DNA from: Trichinella spiralis
Taxonomy: Eukaryota; Nematoda; Enoplea; Trichinellida; Trichinellidae
NCBI GenBank assembly: GCA_000181795.3
Contig: CM012955.1
Coordinates: forward strand, 13,713,374-13,777,373
Direction: 5' to 3'
DNA: 64,000 nt
Part shown: piece after piece, positions 33,832 to 47,063 of the stretch
Position numbering within the stretch: position 1 is the first letter of the stretch
How the letters are laid out: every line of letters starts with the position of its first letter
Notes under the pieces: model-generated
The model's database searches: none
Seen by the model: the letters and a program-made list of their open reading frames with translations, nothing else
What the model was told of the DNA's origin: nothing
Position numbers and translations under genes: made by a program

Positions 33832-36598
33832 TTTCCGCCTTTTTCAAGCACTGATTTATCTTATCGTGGAGCAAGGATATTAAAATATGATAAGAATTTT
33901 CATTGCAGTAATGAAAACTGAACTCACTTTATTTTGCAGTTAATAAAATTAGCGTTTGGATGCTGCAAGTTTATAAACACAGCGGGTGTAAAATCAAATT
34001 AGCTTACTTTCTAACGACGTCTACAAAACTTTTTCTACACTTGCAAATACATGAACCGTTTATTGCATATTGCAAACTTATAGAATACTTACTTATTACA
34101 TTTAATGTTTATATAATGAGCAAAGATGCTTTTTTTTATTCGTGTTGTGGATATAGCAATTCAAATATTTTATTAGATATTCATGCATTAAAATATGTAA
34201 TACAACATGATAAGGTTGAATTCTTTATAACTTTAAAAATTTTAATGCAAGGAAAGCTATTTTTTAAGGTTTTAGTTGTAATATTTTAACTTATTTATTG
34301 CTTGCATTAGCATTATTAATATACATTGTATTTGTTTGTGCTTGAGGACAAACTAGAAAATGTCCATTGTAAAATCTTTCATGTATTTTGTAAGCGCACA
34401 AGCATTTTGCAATTTGTACAAATGTAAAGTAAAAACTGCACTGAAATTTGAATTTTAATGATGATGATAATTATCAAAGCAATAAAAAGAAAAGGACAAC
34501 ACGTAACTTTATCAATAAAAAATAGCTCAAAACACTGAATAAAAATTCAATTTTTAATGTAACGAAAAAGTGCTACTAACTGTGAAGTTCATAAAAATTA
34601 TGTTAGATAATCTATAATTAAGTCATGCGTTAAATTTCGAAAATAATAATTTCAGCTTTATAAATTTTTAAACTTCATGAACTGATTAGCACATGCTGAT
34701 ATTTACACTACGTAAGATTTAACTGTGCAGTTCATCTTTTATATAATGATTATTTACTGCTGAAAATATATTACAAATAAGTGAAAGATAAGTTTTGTAC
34801 TAACCAATGTTCTAACAATAGCACATTTTTTTAACATAACGCGAGTAGCAGTGGATTACTTTGTCTCAAAATTATGCGCAGTCAGGAAACAGATTTTATA
34901 AAATGAATTTCATAATGGAACACTAATTACGCGTTTTGACCAGTAGAAGTAAAAGAATAAATTTGAATATCAATATTAATATCAAATACTAAATATTGGC
35001 TGAAACGAGCTTCAAATAAATTATTGAAACAGAATAAGTGTTGCTAATTGCGTCAGCATTGTTGTTGCACATGGGAGATGAGAGTAAAACAATATTTCAC
35101 AGTATCGTAGAATTTATTTAACAAAAAATTATCCACACTTGATTGGCGATGTTAATGCATCACTTGTGTTCATTATTTTATTCATATTAAGAAAAAATCA
35201 GAAAATTGAACAATTTTATTAGGTCACTGAATGCTCTCATGAGCTTTTGTAGTTTAGTTGAAAACGAATAACAAAAATAACTTTGTGCTTACATTCATGT
35301 GCTAAGAGTGTTTTTCAAATTTGCATAATAGCTTTTATAAAAGCATGTGCTAGTTATAATGAAATGCAAAATATGAAACATAGCTTTTTCTATAGCAGTA
35401 CTATTGGAAATTATCTGACCATGCAATGTTTTTACTAAAAGATTTCAATGTTTCCGCTTGCATAACGACATAATTATACCACATGACTTTAAGTTTATAA
35501 GTATTGTTCTATTGATTACTTTTTGTAGTAATAGAACATATTTCATTTCATTTCATTTTATTTAGTTTCTGAAACTAAGCAAAAAAGTAAGCGAATAATT
35601 TATTAAGAAAGAGAGGATAAAAATGCATTTTTAAAATAATACTTTTAGCAGTAATAAAACTACAATTTGTTTAAAGCCAAAATGGTAGATTTTCCGCCAC
35701 ATTTAAAGATAAAATGCTGCTGCACTTTTAAGAAACGCCACAGCATTACTTACAACGTTATACGATATGCGTAATTTATAGTCTTAGAAAATATCAGCAC
35801 AGTGGTATATAATGTACTAAATATTTTTATTATTTGTTTTGTACAATGATTATTCAAATTCCGGTTGCTAAGATAAAAATTTCATTTAAAGTCTATAATT
35901 GATGTACCTTCTCTTCAATTTGGCATGAAATTTTCTTTGTCAATTTCTTTTGAAAATCAATTTTCACTTAATACAATTATTGTTTTAAATTTTTCCTTTT
36001 TTACGTCATTACTTTATATTTTATCAATTTTATAATATTGTATGCGACAGATATTGCAAAACTAACACCACCATTTCAATTGCAACAAATCCGTTTAGTT
36101 AATACTTGTTGCCACATATGATACAGTACTATGCAAATTACGCAGTGTGATTTATTAATTTTTATGAATTACAGATAAAACAAAAAAAATATTTTGGATA
36201 TAGTTTCTGAAATTTTAATTTTTATTATAGATTTATGTTTTAAGAATTATTGGTATTTTAATTTAAAAATAAACAAAAAATATTAATACTGAATGATTAT
36301 CATTAATAATAACGTAAATACCAGCATAAATGTATTGTGTAATGATAAAATGCAGCATCAACTGATTTTTTAAATGTTATATTTTTATAAATGCATAGTT
36401 ATATAATAATTAAATCATTTTTCAGTTGATTAAATAAAGCTTTATATTGTTTTGATTTACATTTTATTTCATAAAAATGAGAAATTTATTTTTCTTCATG
36501 ATAAAAATTATGAAAAAGAATACTTTTCGCAAAAAATATTTTTAAATCACACATCGAAACATGCACCAATGAAATGAGTCAATAAATGATTATTAATT

Positions 36599-36629
36599 AT
36601 ATATGTATATGTATATGTATGTATGTATA
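36599..36629. repeat. (TATG)/(TATATG) microsatellite
   Basis: Alternating TATATG and TATG units. Confidence 0.85.
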
Positions 36630-39600
36630 GTCTCATTTATTTGATTTCATGAAACATAATATGAAATAAAAATTACTTACTCGAATATGATGCATTCATG
36701 TTTGATTGAGAAAAAGACAAAGCAAAGCTGGGCAGCATATTTTGCATCCCATTTAAATGCTACAGGCATATTGAATTTTATACGGATTAAATAGATGAAT
36801 AATAAAACCTATAATAAACTTTCAGTATAACATGAAAAATTGTCATACTATTGATTGGCATGCAGTAATACGCAGTATTTTAATAACACATTGATTTATC
36901 ATGTTATTTCGATTAAAATGGTAAAGCTTCATTACCGTCAGCTAATGCCTCCAAAAGCTGTAGCAGGTGGTTTCAGTTTTTATAAACATAACGTTTGCCA
37001 TAGTTAATTATCGGGCAATGATAAAACTTTCTGAACGTTTTTGAAAGTGGTGAAATATCATAAAATAACCATCCTTCAATAAAAAAAATATAATTTAAAG
37101 AAAAATCGTTATTTTTGCAATTAGTTTGCACAAATTAAGGAAAATTTTCAGCATGCAGCTGTTTTTTATATAGCATAAATATGTTTGCTATGAAAAAGTT
37201 TCAAATGAATAATAGAAATTTAAAAACTGTAGTTTCAAGTTAACTTCATGCTTAGAAAATTAACTTCTATATTATTGACAAAAAAATGCTAGGTTCGATT
37301 GAAAAATAAGTGGATTAAAATTAAAAACTGATCTGGGATGAATTTTTTGCATCCATACTGTAGAATGCAGCATGCAGCATCTTAAATGCGTCAATTGCGA
37401 AACGTTGGCGTTTCATTTTCTGACCAGGTGTTCAATTTTTTATTCTTTCTTTATTAAATGCAGAAAATTTGATTTTATAAATATCAAGAAACAAAGCACT
37501 TCTTTTGTATGAGTAGTATGATTTTGTTAATGAAATAAATAATAATAAAATTACTTGAAATGATGAATGAAGATAGGTGAAAAAAAGTTAATATAAATCA
37601 CTTGTACTTGCAAAAAAGTTGACAATTCAGAAATAACTTTTTGTTTTGGACACGCTTGCATTAACCGCAGATTATTATTATAATTATAATAATTATCATT
37701 ATGTAGTCACTAACGGAAAACAAAATCATCCTGACGTTGACCAGTGAAGAATGAAAGCTTCTTAACGCTTGAACAGTTTACGCGCGCTATTTACTGACAT
37801 TGATTGGTTTCAAAAATAAAAGTTATAACCTCTAGTCGGTCGTGTTCAGGCTCACTGAAAATAATTTTCGTGCGCTACCAGTACTTCAACATATATTTAA
37901 GCTTTTCAAACACAGTTGATCATGATGATAAATTATTCAAATAGAACTTTTTCATGACAAACAGCTTGATGCATGCTTTTTTAATTGCCAATTTTCTCTA
38001 AGTATGTATTTGTAATTTATTATTAACAAATGTTGGAGTAAAAAATTTCAATTTTTTCAGCTACAATTTCTAATAAAATGACAGTTTAATTTTTAATCTT
38101 TCAAACTTGGCACTGACACGATGTTCACCACGTTAAAGGCGACAATGATCACGATCACTAGTTGAAAATTAATAATCCTTACAGCAAGTGCTATCAAAGT
38201 TGCGTGTGCATAAAGCGTTAAAAATAATTCACAGTGCTAAAACATGCTTCATGCTTTATATAGATATATTTTTTAACATGAGTGCATGTTTGTATTGGAA
38301 ATTGTTTTGACCAAATATTGCTTACAAATAAATATATAGTTTTGTAATTTTTGAATGCGAAAACTTTTTCAACGATTAATTATTGACAGATTATGACACT
38401 TAAGAAAAGGATTTTAGCCATGCGTCAGCTGTCTGCTAAGCAGTTCGACCGACGGATTAGAGCTGTGCAATTTTATGTGATTCATACTTTTTTCCCATCA
38501 AAAGAAACTTAACTAGTCAGAAGCTGTGTTCAATTTTTTACACTGTAAAATTTCTCATTTCAAATCTCTACCTTTATAAATTAATAATTGTGAATTGATT
38601 TGAAATCAGCATTACATCTAATAATTACTTAATGTACAACAATTCAGCAAATTTGATTCGTATACAACTGAATAGATTGGAGATTGATAGACCGGGAGAC
38701 TTTGAAATAAATAATTATTTGGTAAGCCGTTGTTGCTTCCTTAGACGGGAAAGCAGAAAATTTGCCACAAACGCAATGTTTGCAAGATTTTCAAAAAAAG
38801 TATTGATAAATTTTTAATTATTAAGATTTATTATTTAAAATGCATTTTTCAATTACTTGTTATTCAAATTCTATGTTAATAAATTAATAGCAGGTAATAA
38901 TTTAAGATATTAATTTAATTACAGTATGGTTTTCAACTAACTGATGAAAATTCAATCAGTTAATCAAGTTGATAAATTTTTTCAGAAAAATAACATATGC
39001 ATTCAATGTATGCAAGTAAAAATGGAAACAAATTTTCTTGAATAAGAAACATATTGTTATTGTTTAAGTTACATTATTTACTAGATTAAACAGCTGAAAA
39101 ATTTGCTTCTAAAATTTACTATTAATATATTATCTATCTCTACTGATGAATTTTTAAAAATTATGGAAAACAGTAATTCCATGATTCAATCATATCTATC
39201 CTGAATATTCTTTTGTTGAAAATCAATACGTTTGGTACATTATAATTGCAGAATAGTATTTTGAAAGTATTGTTGTGCTTTATATATGTATTCAATGTTG
39301 AGTTTCATTATTTTCAAAAAAGTGTTTTCTGTCATGTGTAGAATTCAAGATCAAACAATATGTGTAAATATTGTTTAACTTATAAAAAGTTCAGTTATTA
39401 TAAGCCGTACAGCAAGGTTATTTGATTAAAACTTTATTTATAAAAAAATATTTTAAACAGTAAAAATTTAAGTCTATTAGCATTTTTTAAAATACAGTGC
39501 TAATTTCAGAATATTACAATTTTGTGGATAAATTTTCTTAGACATGCAAGTTGTTTCTCTTCAGTACTGATATGCAAGTACCTTCATCATTCAAAATTTT

Positions 39601-40091
39601 AGAGTAAAATTATTTACTTAATTTTAAAGATATTTGAGATCTAATTGAGTGAACCGAATCGCGATAATTATCATTCTTTTTTAACTGTTTGTCTGCCATA
39701 AGTAAAATAATTTCGGAATGCCAATCACGGTGAGAATTCCATAACATCATAACACTGCAGACCGTAAGTTTTTTTTGTTGGTTGAGAGGTCAATTAGTGG
39801 TTCATTATTTTGCAAAGCAGTTAGTCGCACATTCTACTTACGATGATAAATCTGTTGCTTATTTTTCTATATTGTTTTTTGATTTCAAATTACAAAATTC
39901 TTTACATTTAAGTAGATTATATTCGATAATCAATCAGTTGGTTTTATTTCATTAATTTATGTTAATCATATTTTGCTTTGAAAAACTGCATAATTTTCAT
40001 ATTTCAATAATACCACTTTAAAAGGGAGTAAAGCACTTTGTCAGTTGTTCGAGTTTCTTTTCGTACAATTGTTCCTATATGAAATGTTATC

Positions 40092-40115
40092 GAGAGAGCG
40101 CGCGCGTGTGTGTGT
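40092..40115. repeat. (GA)n(GC)n(GT)n alternating purine-pyrimidine tract
   Basis: GAGAGA, then GCGCGC, then GTGTGTGT. The GC/GT part is strictly alternating purine-pyrimidine, a composition that can adopt Z-DNA. Confidence 0.85.
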
Positions 40116-40224
40116 TATATAGTGTGCTTGCTGTAATTTACCAAACATTTCATTTAAGCCATACATAAGTTTTCGTTCTTTTGCTATATATATTGCCATT
40201 TGTGGGTTAACAACAATCTCTGAA

Positions 40225-40256
40225 TAATTTAATTTAATTTAATTCAATTCAATTCA
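40225..40256. repeat. (AATTT)n / (AATTC)n pentanucleotide repeat
   Basis: Three AATTT units followed by three AATTC units. Confidence 0.85.
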
Positions 40257-40656
40257 GATAAATGCAAGATAACGTAAAATTAAGAAAAGCCAGAACTGAT
40301 AGAACAAAGCTGCATGAGCCAGGACCGGTTGTGTAAAAGTGTATCCGCGAGCGCGTCTCACACATGCTGGTCGTTGTTGCTAAAAAGCTTCTCTACACTG
40401 AATATCAAATAGGATTTTGAAAAGTACGATTAACTGATAAAAAGAATACACATAGATATGAACCATCATTTTTCTATAAAAAGGGTTGTTTTGCAAGGAT
40501 TAAAACCAAAGCGGAGAATACTAGGCCGACTACTTTTGCTTACGTGAAGAAAGTGTATTATGCGGATATTGCACATCCGGACAACTGCTAGCCTGATTCG
40601 AGCATCACGAGCATCAAAATCGGACAGAGAAATTTTTACAATTGCTCAGTTACCGA

Positions 40657-41598
40657 TTAATGCATGCTAAAATTGAGATCAGCAACTTCTGCCTTGGACA
40701 TATGCCGACCTTCTTCTTCATCAAGAATGCACATTTCATCCATTTCTTCTTGTTGATCATTGCTTTTTCCAGTGCCATCGTCACCTTTCAAAACCGAAAC
40801 TGACGACGGATCAACGCTGATACCTTGCAGCTGCTCATCTGGAGCAATGCCAGCAGCGTTGATCACTTTCGCGTCGAAGTCATGCTTGCGCAAATGTCGG
40901 TCCAAATTTGTCTGCTGACCAAAGCATCGCTCGCACAACGGACAGCGGAACGGTTTCTCACGGTTATGAATATTTCGCACGTGTCGTTGCAAGTTGGACG
41001 AGATGCTGAAACAACGTTCACAATACTGGCATCTGTACGGCTGCTCGCCGGTGTGGGTACGCAGATGACGCGTCAAATTTGCGCTGCGAGGAAAACGCTT
41101 GCCACAAAATTTGCATATATAACCATCCTTGATTTTCACGTGTGAAATACTCAACTGGCCTAGCGATGGCATTTGACTAGCGACACCAACAGCGCTCTGA
41201 TACAGAAGCGATGGTGGGAAAGCTAAACTGCGCAACATATCCGCTGATGGAGCGGGTACGGCTGCAAAGCCGTAATTCAAAAATGGATTAGTTGCAGCAA
41301 TGAATGGTAAATGGCATCGGGCCAGGGTGTGCAACTGACTTTCATAGTCACCAGTACGGAACGGATTCAACGCACAAGCTCCAATTCCAAGGTTTCCAAT
41401 CGCTCCAGCAACAGCCAGTGGTTTTTGAACGTCCTTTTTCGCCAAAATTTCATTGACACCAAAATTGATCTCTTTTGAAGGAAAAATGCTTCCAGTAGTA
41501 GGTCGTTGCTTTTGCTTGGAAGGCAAACTGAGGTCCAAAGCTTTGACAGCGTCAGAGTCTTCAACAGATTGCAGTGAATTTTTCCCTTCTTTGTCCAT
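40657..41598 (-). CDS. egl-43: EVI1/MECOM-PRDM16/EGL-43-type zinc-finger transcription factor
   Basis: Minus-strand frame of 313 codons from the ATG at 41598. Three C2H2 fingers lie at about residues 160-239: [20 protein letters not shown] with its second His, then the [20 protein letters not shown] finger, then [20 protein letters not shown]. The linkers TGEQPYRC and HNREKPFRC and the finger sequences match the C-terminal finger cluster of EVI1, PRDM16, Hamlet and C. elegans EGL-43, which binds GAAGATGAG-type sites. [11 protein letters not shown] near residue 20 resembles the CtBP-binding PxDLS motif, and an acidic tail ([15 protein letters not shown]) follows the fingers, as in EVI1. The N-terminal finger cluster and any PR domain are absent, so this corresponds to a short isoform. 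The frame stays open upstream to an acceptor at about 41630, so the exon may be internal or trans-spliced. Likely a nuclear repressor in development. Confidence 0.85.
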   Translation of the reverse strand: MDKEGKNSLQSVEDSDAVKALDLSLPSKQKQRPTTGSIFPSKEINFGVNEILAKKDVQKPLAVAGAIGNLGIGACALNPFRTGDYESQLHTLARCHLPFIAATNPFLNYGFAAVPAPSADMLRSLAFPPSLLYQSAVGVASQMPSLGQLSISHVKIKDGYICKFCGKRFPRSANLTRHLRTHTGEQPYRCQYCERCFSISSNLQRHVRNIHNREKPFRCPLCERCFGQQTNLDRHLRKHDFDAKVINAAGIAPDEQLQGISVDPSSVSVLKGDDGTGKSNDQQEEMDEMCILDEEEGRHMSKAEVADLNFSMH

Positions 41599-41629
41599 CA
41601 CTTCGAAAAATGTACAACAGAGGTAAACC

Positions 41630-42190
41630 CTAAAAAAACAACTGAAGCATTTTACAAATTGACATTCTTATCTTTAAACACGCGAAAATAAAAGTAAACA
41701 ACGCGAAAGCGACAAAAACGACAAATTTTGAACATGAAGTTCCAATAAAAGTGGAAGTTAATTTCATTTTACACTTGGTCGAGCTGTAGCGCTGGAGATG
41801 TTGGTGTTGCTGTCGATTGCTTTCCGATAACGAGCTGAAAATTCAGGTTAGTAGAGCAGCATTTTTAACTCAGATGCCTCAATGAAAAAGTTGTACTATC
41901 ACGTAAGGATGTGAGAAAAGCGTTTAATGCTGTTGCTTGAAGTGTGATTGTCCACCGCGCATCACTTGCATCCGGTTGCTAAGCTTATTTCAAGCTTTAC
42001 AGGTGAAGATGCGCGGAAGTGCTTTAAGTCCATCCGCTTTCCGGAGATTGCCACCACCAGCCAGCTGTCATTCAGGTGATTCACATGAAGTTTAGGTTCT
42101 AAATGAGCATCTTGACTGTGACCTAGAATATCGTCCAACCTGCAATCAAAAGATAGTCAATGACCATCAGAACATATCGTGAATGAACGT
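41630..42190 (-). promoter_or_regulatory. Proximal upstream region of the EVI1-type gene
   Basis: GC-richer than the desert around it. A polypyrimidine-AG acceptor on the minus strand sits at 41630-41631, directly before the coding exon. Four E-boxes lie between 42000 and 42087 (CAGGTG, CAGCTG, CAGGTG, CACATG). This is probably promoter, 5'UTR exon or proximal enhancer; the transcription start is not identifiable. Confidence 0.5.
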
Positions 42191-45100
42191 CCAAATAAAA
42201 AGGCATATATATGCCCATGGTGGATTTTTTTTCCAATTAAGCATAAGTAAAATTACACAAAATGTACTGGAATGTAATTGTCAGTTTAGAAATCAACAAT
42301 AGCTAAAGAGGGATTTGCCCAGGATTGACGTAGAAAGTGCCGGGAGATGCTGACCGATTTTGGGTTCCCCAAAAAACAGGACTTTACGCGGATGCTTGTT
42401 ATTTAGGACGAGAATGTTGATGACAACAAAATTGACGACCGAACTATTTATCTAAACTTTTCTAAAAGTGGTGAAGTCAATACTGAAAACTAGACTAGGT
42501 TTTTTGGCCATCTTTCAATTTGCTACTTTGCTTATGAAAATCCTCATTTGTCTAAGAATAAAAGCACTTTAACTATTTAAGCGCGATGCTTGTGCAAAAC
42601 CATTTTTTAAAGTAAGCCATTGTGTAAGCTCATTTTCACACGAATGAATGATGAATCGAAAACGTTACACAATGTAAAACAAAGCTATGCAAATTTTGTA
42701 AATGTATCCATAAATCAAAATTGTCTGGCTGTTAGGTTCAAACATGCAAACATCTTTACATTACTCAATGTCATTAAGCAAGAAGGGCACTTTGATAAAT
42801 TATGGAACATTTTCACATTCAGTCGGTGTTTGCAAGTATAAATTTTGCTATTCTGCAAGTTTATTTTCCCAAATTAATATTAATCAAACGTATTTTTGTA
42901 CATCATATTCAAAACAGCTCATGAATATCAAATATGCTTTCATAATAATAATTTGTTGAAATCTTTTGCACAAAACAATAAGCATAGATATGCACATAAG
43001 TTTATAAATTTTCCTGATATTAAGAAATGTTCTGTTTTTGCTGGAATACCGTAGTTTTAAAATATTATAGCTATTGCAATTCGATTAACAACGTGTTGGA
43101 AATGCAAATAAAAACAGTATAGAACAGTAGCAGTGCTTTCCATGTGCGAAGGTGTAAGCGGAATATTATTTTTCAATAAATGTCATATTTCAGTATAGGA
43201 TAAAGTATTACTTTTTCTTAAATAATTTTCATCTATTATTAACAACTATTTTCAATCCAAATTCTTGTAGAATTTCAAGCAAACTTGAAAGTTTGTCAAA
43301 AAAGGTAGCAAACAGATCGTTTAAAAAGTTCAAATAACTGAAATAAGAAAACTGATAATTCATGTTAACGTAAATTTCCTAATTTCCACAAAACACAGAT
43401 AACATTACTTATAAAAAAGTCCATTTATAGTGTGAATTTCATAATTGTTAATTATTTTAACAAAGCTATTATTTCTGCTAACTTTGCGTTGTTCTCAGCA
43501 AAAAACGAACAATTCTTATTTTAGTAATACATAATTATTCATTATTGATTATTGGTAATTTATACAGGCTGTTACGTTCAGTGCTGGATAAGTTTGCAAA
43601 AATCTAATTGCTAAATAAAATTACAAAGTGGAAATTTGTAATTTGCGTGCGTTTAAAAAAAGCTTTCAAAATGATTCACTAATAAGTATCGTAAATATGA
43701 CAGGCCTCTGTTAGCCGTTTCAAAAAAATAACTTCCTGGTAAAAAAGGAATAAACTGCATTAATGAAGCTTTTATTAGTGTACATTAAATCTGAAACCCT
43801 AGTTAAAATCAAAGGCATTTTATTAAATAAATATGCTTCGACATTTATATGTTTAAAACATAAGCAAAATAAATTATAATTTGCTGTAAAAAATGAATAT
43901 TTAAAATAAGTAAAATGTTACAAGTCAATGTGTAACGGCTATAAAATGACTACTGCTGTATTATGATATCACTCACCATTGCATGAAACATGAATACAGA
44001 ATGTTGCGATAAATAGCCTTCAGCTACACATAGCACAATGTGAAAATTGATGTTCTTTAAATTAACATTTCTGATGCTGTAAAGGCATCACAAAATGTCA
44101 AAGCCGTTGCACATTTTAGATAAAAAGAGTTTTGACGGGCTTATTTTAAAAATTCAATTAGAATTTCAAATTTACAAAAACAATAGGCGCCTTCGAAGCT
44201 GCTATCAGCGTCTAGGTAAATGTTTACGATATATCTTTCTTTTAAAAGAAAAAGTTCACAACTGCTGACTGTGACAAAAACAAAAAATAAACCTTGTCTG
44301 CCTGTGTTGGTAATTTTTGATGCATTCTCTTCCGCATCAACTGTGAGTAATCCATGCAAATACTGTGGTGTCAGCTTCTAGCGAGTACAATAGGAAAAAT
44401 TGTTTGAGCTTACGCAAACACTTCAAAACAAAATGATTTCCTATCTAAATGATCAGATTGTTTCTTTTTGTTTTTATCATTGTTTTTATTCGATTGTGTT
44501 TTTTTGTTTGCAAAACCAAGTTTAACCATGAAGTACAGTATGCACCTCAAATTATTATGCCAACCAAAAATTAGAGCTTTTGCATTTTCTTCCCTGTACG
44601 GGGGGCTTGTTTACGCAAGCATATTGGTTGCTCCATTTTAAAATACAAGCTTAAAATGGATGATATTATGCGGTTTTAGTGGACAGGAAACTGTTTTTGA
44701 ATCGTAAAATTTCAAAAGATATTTAAATTTTCCACTTTCTTCCCTTATTCATCGGTTTGCTCTTGTCATTTGGAGCAATAGATTACAGTTGATTCATCTT
44801 AGAAATAATCGATCACGTTGCATGCTAAATGCAAGTCCCTCAGTACACGCCTAATTACCGGCTAAATGGTCAAGGAAAGAGTAGCACTGAGACGTTCAAT
44901 TCTAATAATTGTTTGTCATTATTTCGCCATTACACTGCATGACCGCCCGAAGACGCGGAATTGAAGCTGTCGTCCACAATCAGACCAATCAAAGTGCACA
45001 AAGGTGAATAGGAACCAATCACATCTTGTTAATTGAAACGTGACAATTTTAAATCAAACCTACACTAGCGTAATCCAAGATTTAAAGCAGCACTTTACAG

Positions 45101-47043
45101 GTACACACAACTTCCTGCATCCATATCGTCTTTCAGCATTACTCAAAAATTGACTTCAACCTCTCTGAATAAAAGCTTTTAAAATTTAAGTTTCTAGATT
45201 TATTTATTAGAAACTTTTCATTAATGAAAATTTCAAAGAATTTTTGTTACAAAATTATAAAATAAAAAAATCAATCAAGCATTTTAACAACTTCATTTTA
45301 ACAAAAAGGTCAACTGATTTGATAAATAAGCTCATTTCAAGTGATTTTCAAAATGCGCTGCATCTTCGCGTAACATTTGACAATATTAAAAGCTGTATAC
45401 AACTAAGAGCCTTAACTGAAAGCGTTTTAAATATTTGTCCAACTTAACAAAGTGCTCTGCTTCTACTGAAAAGAAGAGTGAAATCAGCATAAATTTATAC
45501 ATTTTTCTGTACTGAAAATTTTTACCAAAAGTTCACTTATGAAATAGTTAAAAAATTTCACATAAATTTCAATCATGAGTGCATTCATTGTTAATTATAC
45601 TTTCTTTTATATTCAATTAATCTTTTCATCGAGCCTTTTCTGAAATTTTTAAAATTGTCTTAATGTTATGTAACAGAGATGTATGAGAATATTAAAAGTG
45701 ACTGTTGCTTCTGAAAAACCTGCACCAAAAAAGAAAATGCATAATAAATAATACCTGTGGCAAGCAGCATTAATGTCAATGCCAAAGGGGAATCGAACTT
45801 TTAGATTTTTATCAATTTTATACATATGCATATGTGATTTTGAAGATAAAAGAAGAGTAAGTTAGTGCTTTCTGAGAAAAAGTTGTACGACGCAACGTAT
45901 ACAAAAGGACTTACTTTATACGTCTTTTGAAATCAAAATGCCAAAAACAAAACTTTGGTATTTTGGATGTGATGAACATGTTCGTTGTAGCATTAGTGAC
46001 GAACAAGTATAAGAAAATAATGCCGTTTCTGCTGGCTTTAACGGTTCGAACAGAAAATTCAGTAGACAGACACATCTGTTAGCTTTTTATCATGCATAAT
46101 ATTTATTTATTACTTTCTTTTGCTTTTGTTGCTTAAAACGCTGTTTTTCACTATTCCTAAAATAGACTTGCATTTTTCAATCTACTACATCTTTTCAGAG
46201 CAGTTGCTCTGTTCCATTGATAGGCTGAAATAACTTTTTCACTTCAATAAGTACAATTTATAGCTACTGCTACTATTCAGGTTGTATAAAAACTTTTTTC
46301 ACGTAAACCCATGGAGAGCAGGAAGACACAAAACTGTTTTGATAACTTACTTTGCAACAAACAAAATATCAAACACATGCTTGACGATTGCATATAATGC
46401 TACCATCTTCTCGTATACTTTTTCACCCACGTTTCAATACGCTAGTTGCGAGAAACATTCTGTTGCAAGGTAGTCAATGGGCAGAGCAGAGTTTTTTTCA
46501 ATATTAGATAAATATTTATTTCCATCACATGAAACCTAGGATTTGCTTTTTAACTTCTAAAACTGATAACATATCTTTCGATAAATGTTTACATCGACAT
46601 GAAATGATTACAAGTTTTACCAATTATTATTTCACATTGAAATAGATGAATAAAATAATTACTAAAAATTTTAAGAGAGCAATTCCAATCTTATTCGATA
46701 ATCTGATCAGGAGATAAACGGAGAAAGCATGATTATACCGAATTTATATGTTTCCGCATAAACGTTTTTTTGCAAGCAATAATCAACTCTGTGATTATTC
46801 TATTTAAAAAAAGTCATATTATAATCATATTGTCATAATTAGCTTGTAATATCTACTCAATGTTTATAGCCGTTTACGGTTTTACACAGTTATATGCAAA
46901 GAAATAATAAACTGAATTAAAAAAATAGTTTTTCAAGTAAATTCATGTAAAGTTAGCATGCAAGAAAAATAACTGTATACCTCAAGACTTTAAGATTTGG
47001 TAGAGGAAAGACAAGAACCGAACGCGCAGTAAGAGAAAGAAAG

Positions 47044-47063
47044 GGAGAGAGAGAGAGAGAGAG
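47044..47063. repeat. (GA)n microsatellite
   Basis: About nine GA units at the left side of a CpG-rich island; GA tracts of this kind also bind GAGA-type factors. Confidence 0.9.

Larger units (their letters stand above)
24234..40656. other. AT-rich gene desert, left of the EVI1-type gene
   Basis: More than 16 kb without a supported exon. Open frames are short, rich in Phe, Ile, Lys and Asn, and unlike known families. Simple repeats are listed separately. A region of nearly normal base composition lies at 33240-33560, with smaller ones near 37730-37870, 38390-38480 and 40260-40640; these could be regulatory elements or untranslated exons. The last lies just beyond the zinc-finger stop codon and may include its 3'UTR. 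Confidence 0.5.
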
